DNA of 64,000 nt from Prorocentrum cordatum (Eukaryota > Sar > Dinophyceae > Prorocentrales > Prorocentraceae): assembly GCA_963575745.1 (NCBI GenBank), contig CAUYUJ010009535.1, positions 121,567 to 185,566 on the forward strand, given 5' to 3'. The notes beneath the pieces were generated by a model that was given only the letters and a program-made list of their open reading frames with translations, had not been told where the DNA came from and made no database searches. This document shows positions 45,101 to 57,039 of the stretch, piece by piece. Each line of letters opens with the position of its first letter. Positions within the stretch are counted from its first letter, which is position 1. Made by a program: the position numbers and the translations under genes.

Positions 45101-45800
45101 GCGGGTGCGTAGTGTCGCTGACCATCCACACGCTTTCGGCATCCACCTCGATGTGCTCTCCTGCGATATCCGAGAGGACCCGAGCTCGAGCGATCAACTT
45201 GCTGAGCTCCCAAACGGGGCTCGGGTCGAACATGAAGATATCGTTCCTGCAGCGGTCTGGCACTGGCCTGCCTCTCGCTAGCAGCTCGAACCTAACAGTC
45301 GAGGTTTCCAAAAACTGCAGAACCCCCGACGGCGTGAGAACAACTCATGTACCTGCTGTGACTCGGACCAATAAAACTCGGTGGTGCCAAGTGAATTTCG
45401 GGCCATCATCGTACCTTACCAATATGTGTCGTTCCTTGATGTCTAAGGCGCCCATTGCGAATTAGCAAGCCTCAACGTCGAAAGAGTGATTGGTCCACTG
45501 CGAGCTCGCGTCTGAGCTGGAGCTTCTGGCACTACAAGGGTCGTGCGCCGAGGTCCGCACAGCCTGCCCACAAGCAAACCAATCGCGAAGCTCACGAACG
45601 AGAGACTGAACGCTACACTCACGCAAAAGTGGATGGTGACGCCGTGCCTCCGCTGAGCCTGCACGTTATCCAGCTGACTAGTCAAGATCCTCTCCACGTG
45701 GTGACACTTCGTCTCACCATCAGAATCGCAGAGGGCAACCTCAAAATGACAATGGCAAGTCGGCTCTGGAATTGGAACATTGAAAGAGATGATATCCCGC
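42200..45800 (-). pseudogene. Dinoflagellate retroelement polyprotein, heavily decayed
   Basis: Minus-strand blocks in order. About 45760-45445: CHCHFEVALCDSDGE, a helix region, then a hydrophobic segment TIHFCVSVAFSLSFVSFAIG, i.e. a membrane-spanning N-terminus. About 45440-45310: DIKERHILVRYDDGPKFTWH, an in-frame TGA, then VVLTPSGVLQFLE. 45311-44830: an acidic/basic domain of unknown role (VVQLDAADAFSEEHKERVDT). About 44750-44600: GFTCDQINLANSVMAEQSV. About 44560-44430: YNALGYMLVGTTEDKGGVAL and FTQWIAEKQHQRAF. About 43490-43330: DVDLSLAELSEIAGAEL and SLDAVGGFYQLDNW, which sits like RT motif A. About 43045: TRADNLLSAIADASGAHEAL, resembling a motif C with DN. About 42330: a GGRA segment. I recognise the series as recurring in dinoflagellate pol-like proteins but cannot name the superfamily. 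Confidence 0.6.
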
Positions 45801-45899
45801 AGGGAAGCGTAGGCAAAATGGAAATCCTGGGGAAGGTACGTGTTGCCGCAACGACGGCCCGCGCGGGCCCTATCGAGCAAAAAGGTGATTACTGACGAC

Positions 45900-47370
45900 A
45901 ACCTACGGGGCATCGTCTGCGTGCGAAGGCCACATTCACTTTGGGAAACGCGTAAGAACTGACATACTCCCATCCTCGGTTGCCCTTCGGTTTCTGGGTC
46001 ATAGCCCGGCTCTGCAGCGGCCGTTCGGGACGATCCGGGCACCCCGAGAACGCTCTCGGCGAGGCGCAGCTGCTGGAGAGTACCCCGAGACTGGAAAGCC
46101 GCCAAGTGTCAACGAAAACTTCCGAAAACCTCGAACCTCGAAACTTCGTCCTCTTCGAGTCTGCACGGCCGGCATTGCGCGTCTCGGCTCGACCGCTGGG
46201 GAGGCCCGAGCGCGCAAAGCGCAAAGAAGGCCGCAACGAATGGACTCCGCGTCCGGCCGGATTGCCGTCCTCGGGCGGCGTCGGCGGCTGCTCCTTCGCC
46301 TCGAGGGCAGCGCTGACCGCAGCCTGCTGGAAGGGGGGCTGCCCGTGTACGGCTTTCTCCGCAAGCCGGCAGGGCGGGGGACACCCACGCCAGCTGGGGG
46401 TCGACGGTCGGAGGCAGGAAAGGAGCGCGTGGCACGGAGCGGCGCGCACGTGCGCAACGAAGGCTCGGAGCCCACACATCAGTGTCCACACGAAGGCAGA
46501 GGGGGGGGTTCTCACCGCCTTTTTGCGTGAAGTGAGCGTGGGCAACGGAAGGCAGGAAGGAAGAAAGAGAGGGATGGAGCCTGATTTCTGTTTGTAGCAC
46601 GCCGGTTAGCGTCAAGCACCAACTCCCTGGAAGAGACGGCTGACAGCAGCAAGCAAGAACTGACTGACTTGAAGCATCCTGAAGCAGGAACAAGAGCAAG
46701 GTCCAAGCTCAAAGGCCCCTGCGCATGCCAGGGCAAGAGCCTGAGAGTGGCGGTCTGGCGAAGGAGGCCCGCGCAGTACTGGCCGGGCCGCCGCGCCCGC
46801 GGGCCATCCTCGAGGAGGCGGCCGGCGAGGCAGCTCAGGGCTCGGCTGAGTGGAGGAACGGACGGAGGAGCGGATGGAGGAGCTCCGCCTCCATCTAACG
46901 ACCCCTCCTCCCTCCACGCCTCCTACGCCGCCACCTCCAAAAGGACCCGGGGTCAGCTGCATTCGACCCCGTCCCCAAAGGCCCACGGAATGCTGAAAGA
47001 TACCCGCTCCCCCTCCCCAGACCACCTACTACTTCGGTTGCTCGACACGTCCGGCCCCAGAACCTCCGACCACTGCCAGGGACCCGTGTGCATCCCGCGC
47101 TGTTTGTTGACGCCTCTGGGGCCTGGGAACTGCCTCTGCACGCTGAGTATTACGCAAGCACCTCTGGCTCGAGTCTTTCATGTCGATGGAGGCCTGTGCC
47201 TGGCTTATCCTCCCTCACCCGTCGACCCTCGCAAATGAATGCCCTCGGTTGCGTTCCGGCCAGGAATTCGAAGCAAATTAATCCTCCTCATTTCCATCAT
47301 CCCCCTTCTCCTTGTAATGATCGCCGCCGGTCCTCCTGTTCTCTGTTTTCTCCCCGTCCTTTTTTCATGT
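45900..47370. other. About 1.5 kb with no recognised gene
   Basis: GC-rich; overlapping frames up to 218 codons on both strands (45889-46545 -, 45980-46597 +) with no domain. A GGAAGGCAGGAAGGAAGAAA patch lies at 46549-46568. Confidence 0.45.
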
Positions 47371-47377
47371 TCCTCCT

Positions 47378-47382
47378 CCTTC

Positions 47383-47415
<33 letters not shown>

Positions 47416-47435
47416 CCACCGCCACCACCACCACC

Positions 47436-47469
<34 letters not shown>

Positions 47470-47563
47470 TCACCATCACCAGCATCATCATCATCATCAT
47501 CACCAGCATCATCATCATCAGGAACATCATCCTCATCAGCATCAGCATCAGCATCAGCAACAG

Positions 47564-47594
<31 letters not shown>

Positions 47595-48100
47595 GTTGTA
47601 TTGATCATCACAATATGTTCCCTGGTCATCATGACCAAAATCATCATCAACATCCTCATCATCCTCATCATCACCACCATCAGCATCACCATCCGCAACA
47701 TCATCATGATCCTCATCAACATCACCATCAGCAACATCATCATTGGCAGCATCATCACCATCAGCATCATCATAATCCTAAGCACCATCATTATCCACCA
47801 TCAGCAACATCATCACCAGCAATACCTTCAACATCATCATCATAATCCGCATCACCAACACCGTCAGCATTAGCATCATCATCATCAACAGCAGCATCAT
47901 CGGCAACAACAACAGCATAAACAACGCATCAGTATCATCACTGCCATCAACATCGACATCGTCATCGTAATCGTCACCGCCAGCGTAGTCAGCAACGTCA
48001 TCCGCATCATGATCAGCAGCAGCAACATTATCATCACCATCAGCAGCAACATCAACAGCATCAACATCACTATCATCATCATCATCAGCATTACCATTAA

Positions 48101-48135
<35 letters not shown>

Positions 48136-48245
48136 ACACAATCATCGCCCCACCCTCGTCCTCATCATCATCACCAGCAACAGCATCGTCATCGTCATCG
48201 GCACCGTCATCATCGTCATCATCAGCAGCTGCAGCAGCATCAGCA
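47378..48245 (+). repeat. ATC/CAT trinucleotide repeat region
   Basis: Pure (ATC)n runs at about 47385-47475, 47560-47595 and 48070-48132, with CACCATCAGC, AACATC and CAGCAT variants between. The poly-Ile, poly-His and poly-Ser frames are by-products. Confidence 0.97.
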
Positions 48246-48249
48246 TCAA

Positions 48250-49370
48250 CAACATTACCAGTCTTTCGAATCTCACAGAACTGTGTCTGGGGCGTCGATG
48301 GTTCAGCTGCCTTGCAAACGCAGCATCAACACAACCGTCCCACGTGCCTCGGCCTCGGCGGAATGAACGAAAACTCAGCGACGACATTCACTTTTCCTGG
48401 AGGCCGGCGCTCGCGCAGCGCGCCGCGAAATGCCTGGGCGGTCGCACGCCGCACAGCTGGCCGTCTCTGCGGGCGACGGCACCACTATACAGCAATATGG
48501 ACTGTCAAGCAGGAATCCAACATTACAAACCACCGTCTCGTGATCCAAAGTGCTTGTTTGCGGGCCAGGGGTGCTGCGTGGACCGCCCGCACAAGTGGCC
48601 GACCGCCAGCGGTCAGACCTGTGTGGTCACCTTGTAGCTGCGCAGGCAGACGACAGGATCCAGCATCGGACCCCAAAATCGTCCATTCCAAGCAGTGCCC
48701 CCTCCTCCTCCCCTCCTCCCATAGCGAAGGGGCAACGATGGGGAGGGGGACTGGGTCGATGCATCCCCCCTGCGCCAAATTATCCCCCGTTGCCCCTGAC
48801 CCCTCCTCCCCTGCTCCTCCCTTAGTTTCCTCCCCCTCCTGCAGGTGGCGGTGGCGGCGGACGGGGAAGCTCGGGCCTCATAAGCCATCCACTCGTCGGA
48901 GTCGCGCACCGTCACCAGGAAGTGGGGCGCAGGGATTTCGACCGAGAGGGCGGGAGAGGAATGGAGAGGAGGAAGGATATCGGCGAGGAGGAAGGGTAGG
49001 AACAGGAGAAGGCGACACCTTCACCACCAGCGCGAGGCGCCAAAGAGGGTTTGCCTGGTGTGGTCCCCCCCTCGGTCGAGACATTCGAATTCGGAATTCA
49101 CACCACTTTCGAAGGAGAGAGTGCTTAAAGTTTCAGAAGACCCCCCCCCTTCCCTCCTCCTGCGCCGCCGGGGAGGGGGGAAGGGCTTCAGAAAGTATCC
49201 AACCCCTCGATATATTTGCGAAGCAGGGGGTCGCCAGTCACGGGAGCGGGTTTCCGCAGCTACCTCCTCTACCACTCTTCAGGGCTGGGGGTAAGTCTTG
49301 GCTTACCTTTGAACGGGGGGGCTCTGGAAGCTACCCGCCCGCCCTCTCTGTTTGTGGATCCAAAGTAAGT
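48250..49370. other. No recognised gene
   Basis: GC-rich with C-runs at 49141-49149 and GGGGAGG patches. The 545-codon plus frame (48009-49646) joins the ATC and GTC repeats through this segment and is not supported by any domain. Confidence 0.5.
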
Positions 49371-49374
49371 ATCG

Positions 49375-49640
49375 CCTTCGTCGTCGTCGTCGTCATTGTC
49401 GTCGTCGTCCTGGTTCTCGTTCTCGTCGTCGTCGTCGTCGGCGATGTCTTCGTCGTATTCGTCGTCGTTATAGCTGCCACAATCGTCGCAATCGACGTCG
49501 TCATCGTTGTCGTCGTCATCGTCGCGGTCGTCCTCGTCATCGGGGTCATTATTGTCGTGCTTCTGGTCGTCGTCGTTGTCGCCCTTGTCGTCGCCGGCGT
49601 CGCCGTCATCATCCTCGTCGTCGTCGGTGTCGTCGTCACG
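49375..49640 (+). repeat. GTC trinucleotide repeat region
   Basis: Imperfect (GTC)n with ATT, CTG and TTC variants. Poly-Asp on the minus strand is a by-product. Confidence 0.95.
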
Positions 49641-49714
49641 CGGTAGCTCCACTGTAAAGCAGAACATGACTGGACAAGAACGAGAAACGTCGGTTTAGTC
49701 TAATGTCTCATGGG

Positions 49715-49925
49715 AGTATTGGGCGAAGAAGGAGGAAAGGAAGGCGAGGGCGACGAGGCGATAGCGAGGACGACGTGGAGAACGTGATGATAGCGAGGAG
49801 GAACATGAGGACAACCAGGAGGAAGAGAAACACAAACACGAGGACGAAGTGAACGAGGGCGAGCACGAGGATGAATGCGGAGGACGACGACGACGACGAC
49901 AGAGGACAGTAAGAGGCAATTGGAA
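49715..49925 (+). repeat. Degenerate GAGGACGAC/GAACAC repeat
   Basis: Purine-rich triplet and hexamer reiteration (GAGGACGA, GAACACGAGG, GACGACGACG). Confidence 0.7.
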
Positions 49926-49944
49926 AAGGGTGTTGGATTTGGAG

Positions 49945-50185
49945 TGTCCTGGTGACCCTGTCGGGTTGCCCTGGGGGGTCCTGGCGCCGCGCGAGGTTGT
50001 TTTGAGGGGCGTGCTGGGGGTTTCTTTGGGGTCTCTTGGGTGCCCTTGTGGGTTTTGGGGGTTTTCTTGGGTTGTCTGGGCGCGTCGTGGGGTTCTTTGG
50101 GGTTTTTATTGGGCCGTCTCGGCGCCATCTTGGGCCGTCTTGGGGCGGCCTCCGTCGGGGGCTCCTTCGGGCCGTTCGAAAACCA
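49945..50185 (-). repeat. CCAAGAGG-type block, inverted
   Basis: TTCTTTGGGGTCTCTTGGGT, TTTTCTTGGGTTG and CATCTTGGGCCGTCTTGGGG: reverse complements of the words in the 0.8-1.6 kb and 30.4-31.1 kb blocks. Confidence 0.75.
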
Positions 50186-50189
50186 TCCG

Positions 50190-51225
50190 GGAGCCATTCC
50201 CAAACGATGACGATTCGGAGTCCCATCCCAAGCCAATTGTTCGAGGATGTCTTTACCGAAAAGGTTATTTCAGACATAATCCACCAGCGAGTTCCCAAGT
50301 GCGGCGCGGACCATTAGTAAAAACAAGTTAAGTTCAATTCATAGAAACGGTCGGCGTCAGGAGGCGCGGGCCCCGTCATCCACCACGGTGCCGTATGGCA
50401 CGACTTCGAACGTCCTCAAGTCCCTTGTTCGCTCCCCTGGAGCCTCAGTCCCCGATCCTGAGCATTCTTCCAGGGGCCTGGACTCGACGTTGCCAAGTTT
50501 CTGGGGCTTGGCACGTGGCCCAGTGAAACGTGTGCTTGGGGGCTTGACCGCGGGGTAATACACCGATTGCGTTTTTTAAAAGGTGACGTCGGAGACGCAC
50601 CGACGAATCCGATGACTCATCCCTTGACGGCAAGGCAAGCAAGGCGAGAAGTGAGAGGGAAACTATGGGGTAGAGGGGCGGCTCGTAGATAGACGTGGCT
50701 CTTGTCTGACGCTACAGAATCACCCACGGTCGTGCAAACAGCAAATAGGACTGTGCAGTCTTGAGCCAAGACAGCGTCGGATATAGCGTTCGCTACACGG
50801 CCTCTTCTTACACCTCGTTTGAACTCGGGGGGGGCGGGCCGAACGCTGGATCCAGGTCCGGATTGATGACGCCAAGTAAAGAAACAATGATCTGGACAGT
50901 GTCTTTCAACATTCCTGACAGCACGCAGTACCAAAGCACAGAAACGGCAGCGCAGAAAACAAAGGCTGGTCGCGGGTGCACTACCTCGAGACCAGCCGCA
51001 GACGATAATGGGCCGTCACGGGCGGGACCGCGTGACTACCAACAAAGAATTAGGGGGGGGCCAGCCAGTGGGCTGAGCGTCAAGGCGTGCAACGCGCGAA
51101 AGGGGGGCAACCAAGCGGTCGGATCACTTCCAAAAAACACACACACACACACACAAAAAAAAATGCCCGTGTCTGGGATCTCGTAGTTGCGCGTATCTAA
51201 GCCAAAAGCTATATATAATCAATTA
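50190..51225. other. No recognised gene; short CA and TA repeats at the end
   Basis: Mixed-composition sequence with a (CA)n at 51138-51154. No domain in the short frames. Confidence 0.5.
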
Positions 51226-51262
51226 TATATATGTATATGTGTAAATTATGTTATATATAGAT
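51205..51262. repeat. TA-rich microsatellite
   Basis: GCTATATATAATCAATTATA, then TATATGTATATGTG and GTTATATATAG. Confidence 0.85.
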
Positions 51263-51284
51263 GCCCGTGGCCGGGCAAGGATCA

Positions 51285-51560
51285 CTACTTGTGTGCGTTT
51301 GAGTGGAAGCGGCACTGAGTAGGGCACCCCCACGTTGGCGCTGTATGGTTCTTGCGTCGATAGGGCATATGCTTCTTTACTTCGCATTTGAAGGGCTGGT
51401 TGCCCTCCACGACTTGCAGCAATAGCGCCCGATCGATGCACCCTTCGGCATGGCCATCAGCGGTCATGCCTCGTGCATGGCACCACTGTGAGCTATGAGC
51501 AGTACCTCGGTCCACCATTTGTCTCATCCAGCCGATGTGGCCCAGCAGAGCGCATTCGGT
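51285..51560 (-). pseudogene. Ty1/copia-like RNase H C-terminus
   Basis: Reads GHIGWMRQMVDRGTAHSSQW, then CHARGMTADGHAEGCIDRAL and LLQVVEGNQPFKCEVKKH. In copia RNase H the end reads as R-E-x-x-D...W-x-D-T-x-D-M-x-A-D-x-x-T-K; here the D, T and K positions are H, A and E. It lies in the right order and strand to be the tail of the RT remnant at 52.3-53.5 kb. Confidence 0.7.
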
Positions 51561-52300
51561 AAGCTTCTCGAATCCTTAGTTGAAAAAATTTAAGCGACCG
51601 GCTCAGCGTCCATGGTAAGGATGGCCGTCTAACTGAAACCACCTTAGTCTAAATTGTGCTCGAGCCGAGCGGGCGCTAGGGGTCCAGCTTAAAGCTCACG
51701 CAGCGCATCCATAGTTTGGTTGCAGCCCTCAAGGTTATGAGCGGCTGCCAGGTGTTTCAGTGAGTAGCTGGAACGCACCTGTAAGCGATGGGACTTGCAA
51801 CGTGCATCGATCAGATGAACTACAATCTTGCCGCTCGGCGCGTGAACGCGCAGTAAAAGGCCGGCCCCGCGGGTGCCGCGTGTTCGTTACTTCGTCATCC
51901 TCGCCCAAATTACTGCTCAAGCACTCATGTCATGGTAATGATGGGATCTTGGATGTAGGAAACGACCCCGGATGTTAAACATCCGTTTTTGAATTTAAAT
52001 AGCCAGTTCTTGCGTTTCGGTGCAGCTTAGTAAGCCCATTCTCGCTTCAGTAAGTCGCACTTGTTCAATCATGTGCGATGGGCACGCCCGCTCATTCCTT
52101 GCCATGACCGGTGCTGGCCGGTGGATTAAGGCGACGATATCTGGAGTCACTGCGAAGGTCCACTTCTCCAGTCGGAGTCAGGAGCTGAACGATTTATCGT
52201 CTTGGGGCCTTGCTGGAATTGGCGCGCGGCGGCGTCGCGCCTTCGCGCTCGGAGGGTCGCGGGCCCCCGCGCTCGCTGCAAGGGCGCCGCGCGCGCCATC
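51561..52300 (-). pseudogene. Probable middle of decayed copia-like pol
   Basis: Between the RT and RNase H remnants on the minus strand. Only short broken frames; for example FFQLRIREAYRMRSAG lies just upstream of the RNase H end. Assignment is by position. Confidence 0.35.
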
Positions 52301-52319
52301 AACCGCGCCTGACTGACTA

Positions 52320-53467
52320 ATGCGCGCGCCAAGGCGCCGCGCGAGCTGATGGGCATGTCGGGCGCTGTCTTCGCTGCTTCTTCTTCGGCCACAGGGCCCG
52401 CGAATGCTGGGCGCCGCGCAGGGCGAAGCTGCGATAAATTCTTCCTGATCTGGCCGGGCGCAGCCCAGTGTCCAAGCGCGGCCGGCGGCGACCGAGCGAT
52501 TTTTTTCGACGCATTTGACACGTCAGCCCACGGCGCCCACCACGCCTGCCATGTTAGCGTCGACGCGATTGGCTCTGAGGAGGCCCGGGCTTGTCTCGAA
52601 GTCTTCATCGCATGACGTAGATGTTGGCCCGAATCCCCGCGCGACGGCTCTGAGCTGTAAGGATGGCGCCTGCGCCTGACGCATGACATTGCAGACGGCG
52701 CGTTGACCCGCCACGAGAGGAGAAGCCGGGCAGCGCGCGCAGACCGCGCGCCCCTTCTCTCCAGTGGCTTCTGCCCACTCACGTTGGGTCTGAGCTTCCA
52801 AGGGAAAACGTATCGATATGCATCGCCCCTTGTTCCCTGTGCGCGGCTGCGTTGGCGGGCAGCCCCTGGATTGCTCGACGAGCTGTGCCTGGGAAGGATT
52901 TTCCGTCGAATGCTTCAACGCCCATAGTCTCGGACAACAAGGCGTAGTCGAACAAATATATCAATTCTGCCGTCGCCATTCATGACAACTTCAACTTGCG
53001 CGCGTATCTTGATGTCATGGTCATGGTGGATTTCTGATGTCCTGCGCTTGAAAGCATGTGCTATCGCACCAGGTTGTGAATTCCGGGCGCAGAACCTGAG
53101 ATCGATTTGTCGGGTTGGCCAGCATGTCTGCCTTCATCAGGGGATCGTTTTCCGTGGCGACTTCAGATCTTTTAGCTGCGCCTGAGACATACGAGCGCGC
53201 TGTGGTTACTAGGTCGTTGCGTAGTGACTCGCGTTGCTCTGACAGAACAACTCTAGCTTTGTCAGTAGCCAAGCATAGCTCAACATGCTGGCCGCGTTCG
53301 TCCGAATCGAGATAGTATGTCTCGTCGTATACCGCGGTCCACAGTGCCGGGAAGGTATCGTCGGCGCCGTGCAACACATATGCTATTTCGCGCAAGTGCA
53401 AGTGTCCTTGCTCCTCATTGGCCACAACCACGAGTGCGCGGTTGTCTGCAACCGTGTCGGTGTGCAC
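52320..53467 (-). pseudogene. Decayed Ty1/copia-like reverse transcriptase region
   Basis: Frame 53467-53021 carries VLHGADDTFPALWTAVYDET, LCLATDKARVVLSEQRESLR and LRPEFTTWCDSTCFQAQDI, the segment before the RT core where copia-type pol has an acidic E-x-x-x-W pattern. Shifted frames then give FVRLRLVVRDYG (about 52950, cf. K-A-R-L-V-x-R-G), FDGKSFPGTARRAIQGL (about 52910-52860), REWAEATGEKGRAVCARCPA (about 52795-52735) and SCDEDFETSPGLLRANRVDA (about 52620-52560). Order and spacing match the dinoflagellate copia-like pol I know, but almost every block is in a different frame and the catalytic DD is not found. Confidence 0.65.
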
Positions 53468-53469
53468 CT

Positions 53470-53930
53470 CCTACACAGACTACCATGAAGATGTCTCGAA
53501 CAGCTCCTTCTCCTCACGGAGCTCGATGCACCGCGTTTCCATGATGTGCGTTTCTAGATCCATTCTTGACTCCTCAACAATGGTCGGTGGCCTGCCGTCA
53601 TGCGCGGCCGGCGCTGAAGATCGCGTTTCCTCTTGGGCGTGGCCGCCAGACGCTGGCGCGTCCGCCAGGCCATCAAACTCTGAGAGGTCCACGTCAAAGC
53701 TCGCCAGAAGTCGAGGACTTCAAGCGCTGGATTATTCGCGCGCGTGGGGTTCCAGTGATATCATGTATATTGGGAGCGGCGCCTGCGGATTCACAGCAAT
53801 GAAGTCATTGTGCGACGTCGGTCATAATGTACCAGGGGGGCAGCCATCAGCGCAGGGTGCTGCCGGTAACATGTGGACGCATCTAGCCAAGCGCACCGTT
53901 GCAACAGTCTCTATCCTAAAATAGTCTCTG
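53470..53930. other. No recognised gene
   Basis: Could be the 5' part (gag/integrase side) of the copia-like remnant on the minus strand, but no zinc knuckle or integrase HHCC/DDE is visible. Confidence 0.35.
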
Positions 53931-53934
53931 TCTC

Positions 53935-56135
53935 TATCCGTGGGGGCGCATGGCTGGGGCGGAAGGGCGGCCCCGCAACGGGGCGGCCCGCCCCCTCGCG
54001 GGACAATGGCGGAGATGGCGGAAGGGCAGACAGCGAGTGCGAGTGGGCAACTGCAGACATGAATGCGCGGGCGCGCGTGCGTCTGGGCGTCCAGTTGCGC
54101 GATCGCGCGGGCGCCCGCGAACGCGCGCGCCCGGGCTGCGCGCCGCGCGTCGCGCGCGCGAGCGCGGACGGACGCGAGCGCGAGCGAGCGCGCGCGAGCG
54201 CTTGGGCGCGCGCGGGCGGGGCAGATGTTCGCATGGGACGAGGTCTACAGTGAAGGGCCAACTGCGCGGCAGCGTCGCGAGGCGACGCGGGGGGGCGACG
54301 AGGGGCAGAAACCAAATCGCCGCGAAGGCCACGCAGGCGCGATCGGCGGAGGAGCCCGCCGAAGAGAGCAGGGGCCGAACATCGCGCGGGGACGCTCATC
54401 ACGAACCGCAGCAAGCTCGATGTCAAGGCTGCGCAACTGCCAAGGCCCCCTGCCCCGATAACTCCGACACCATGCAAGTGCCGACGCAAGCTCGGCGCGA
54501 ACCTGGCTGGGATGCCCGGCGCCCTGGAATTGCGCCATCTCGGGGCCCAGGCTCATCGCGACAAAAGCCCCGCGCGAACGGCGCCCTGAACGAGATCGCG
54601 ACAAGGCGATTGCGAGCCCCCTCGTCGCGAGCCGGGCGGGGTCGAGCGCGGGCAACCGCCCGGCGCACATTCCACCGAGACGCGCCGTGAAAGACAAGGC
54701 GGCCAGGAAGGGGCAAGCACCGGGACATAAGTTTTCGGCGGGCTCTCCACGAACATCACCAGGAGGTCAGCGAGAGACGCGCAGGAGAAACTGCACGACC
54801 ATTGGGGTCGGACGCGCCGAAAGCAGGACCCTGGCGATACACGCCCTGGGCCAGCTCATGAACGCGCCCCTGCAGCGCCCCGCGGCCTCGACGCGGCGCA
54901 GGGAAAGCCGCGCCTTCAGGAATTCGGGAATTCAGGAAGCTCGCCGCGAACGCCGACAGCGGCATCTGGATCATGACGACGAGCTTGATTGCGAACTCCA
55001 GCGTCAAGGCGCCGCCCGCAATGGCCATATTCACAAGCATCCTGTTCGCCCCGCACCACGCGCGTCAGTGACGCCCCTCGGCCCCGAAGCCGCCAGAAAA
55101 CGAGGCGCCTTCTCCTCGCGCGCAGCCCCGCGCAGCCAGGGGCGGGGCTCCTCCGCCACCGAGACTGTTGCGGCGCGAGGAGCGACGGGCATGGGCGGCA
55201 GACTTGGAGGTGCCTGATGCTTCGCGCAGTCGCCGCTGCCCAGCGCCTCGGCAACCTCGTCGAGCTCCTCCCCAGGCAGGCCCATCAGCTGCGCAGCCCT
55301 CAAGGCGCCCCGCCGCGCTGGGCCAGCGGCCGTCTCGCTGGTTGATCGTGCCGCAGCGCGCCGCCAAAGCGACCCTGAACGTCTTGCGCCTGACAGCGAG
55401 GCGCGCGCGCGGTTCTCGCCGACCCGCAGCCTCGCCCCCCGCGCAACCGACGCGAGGGCGCGCGAGCGGAGGCAGCCGCCCACGGGCGGCCAAGCGACGC
55501 CGAATCGGGCGCGCGCGCTCCTGCGCCTGTCGAGGCGCGCCCACGAGGTCCCCCCGAAGCGCGGCTCACTTGAATCGCAATTGCCGCGGAGGGTGGGGCG
55601 GGGGAGTCTGCGAGCGCGCGCGCGGGAACGTGCATTTGCGCGCGCATGCATGCGCGGGTGGGCGAGCGCTTGCGCTTGCGCGGCGCAACGTGCGCGCGCC
55701 TGTGGATAGCGCGAGCGGTGGCGCGCGCGCACGGTCCGCGCGAGCGCGCGCGCGCGCGTGCGCGGGCGTCTGCGTTATCGCGAAGGGCGCGAGTGCGCGA
55801 TCGGGCGCAGGCTTGGGCTTGGGCGCGGGGTCTGGGCGCGCGCGTTTGGGCAGGCGCGCGCGCGTGCGCGGGCGCGGGCGCGGTGGCGCGGGCGCGTCGG
55901 GGGGCGGGGCCGCCCGCCCCGTCTCGCGCGTGCTTTGCAGCGCCCTCGCGTGGGAACGCGCGCGGTGGACGGGGCGTGCGCGCCGCTTGGTCAGCCAGGT
56001 CCGGGGCGCCGCGAGCCGCGGGCGGCGGGCGGCGGCTAGCGCGGCCCGCCCAGCGGGCGCCGCCTTGCGCGCGGCGCCGGCAAAAAACCCAGGCGTGCGC
56101 AAGCCCGCCCACGCATGGCTGACCAGGTAGTCAGC
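53935..56135. other. CpG-extreme GC-rich region, no confident gene
   Basis: Dense CGCG words, maximal at 54060-54220 and 55600-56060 (runs such as GCGCGCGCGAGCGCG). All six frames are open over long stretches because stop codons are rare at this composition. One minus frame at 54930-55040 is hydrophobic (LTLEFAIKLVVMIQMPLSAF) and could be a transmembrane exon, but nothing around it supports a gene. Confidence 0.5.
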
Positions 56136-56139
56136 GAGC

Positions 56140-57030
56140 ACTAACTGCCCACGAAGCCCGCTACAAACACTTACGCGCCGATGCATGGCACCTCGACTGG
56201 GAGCAAACGTCGCGTCTGAAGCTGGGTCAACGGTCCACCTTCTGATTTGAACCCTGTAAGCTTCAAGAAGCCATCCGGAAAATTGCGCCCCCCGAATCGC
56301 CCTGGGCGCGCTTGGAGTCCGCGCGCGGCGCGCAGCGCGCGGGCGTCTGAAATGGCGCGTCGGGGCGCGCAGGAGAAGCCATCGAGCGAGCTTGCTTTTG
56401 CCTTCCTAAAATGCCGCAAGCGCCGGACACGCGAGCTTGGAACCGCTGTCTATGCGCTTGGGCAAGCTTGCCAGAGACTGCCGAGAGCAATTCTACACAG
56501 TGCGCGCGAAAGCAAGCATGGAAGCGCCGACGCTTCGCGCGCGCTGGGAACACCGACGAAACGCACTGCAAAAAAAAAAAAAACGCGGCCCCGCCTGACC
56601 GGCGAGCGTTGGCAACGTCAGCGCTCGCTGCCGCCCTGCTTCATCTCTGAAGCTCTTCTGCTTCGAGCAGCGACTATGCGCCCCGGGCGCCGCGACGGTG
56701 CGGGCCCGATAACCGAGGCATAACGGGAGAAATCGCGTTTGAGGTACCCAGCCGCCCCCAATGGGGGAGTTCGAGAGCGCGCAAGTTGGGGCCGCAGGTT
56801 CTCTGCCCCAACGAAACGACCTGTCGCGCGGGAGGGAACGTCGTTAGAAATCGCACGCAGGCAGCATGGGCCCGGAGGGGAAAGAAAGACGAGAGGGCGT
56901 CATGGGGGAAGCGGAAGAGAGCTAGGAATGGAAGGGCGGGAGAGGACGCAGGAAGACACGCGCCGCACTAAACCGCACTAAACAATACTAAACGGCACTA
57001 AAGAAAAGCCAGGGTGCTAAAAAAGGCTCC
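56140..57030. other. No recognised gene
   Basis: GC-rich, with a 13-A run at 56571-56583 and GCACTAAA reiterations at 56965-57003. No domain seen. Confidence 0.5.
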
Positions 57031-57039
57031 CATGATTTG

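Noticed and set aside
48009-49646. 545-codon plus frame
   Set aside because: Joins ATC and GTC microsatellites through sequence with no domain; poly-Ile and poly-Val ends are repeat by-products.
50760-50775. TTGAGCCAAGAC as a reverse-complement spliced leader
   Set aside because: Only about ten bases match; the rest of the leader is absent.
54756-55040. Hydrophobic minus frame as a membrane transporter
   Set aside because: One hydrophobic stretch in CpG-extreme DNA with no further segments or motif; insufficient to call a gene.
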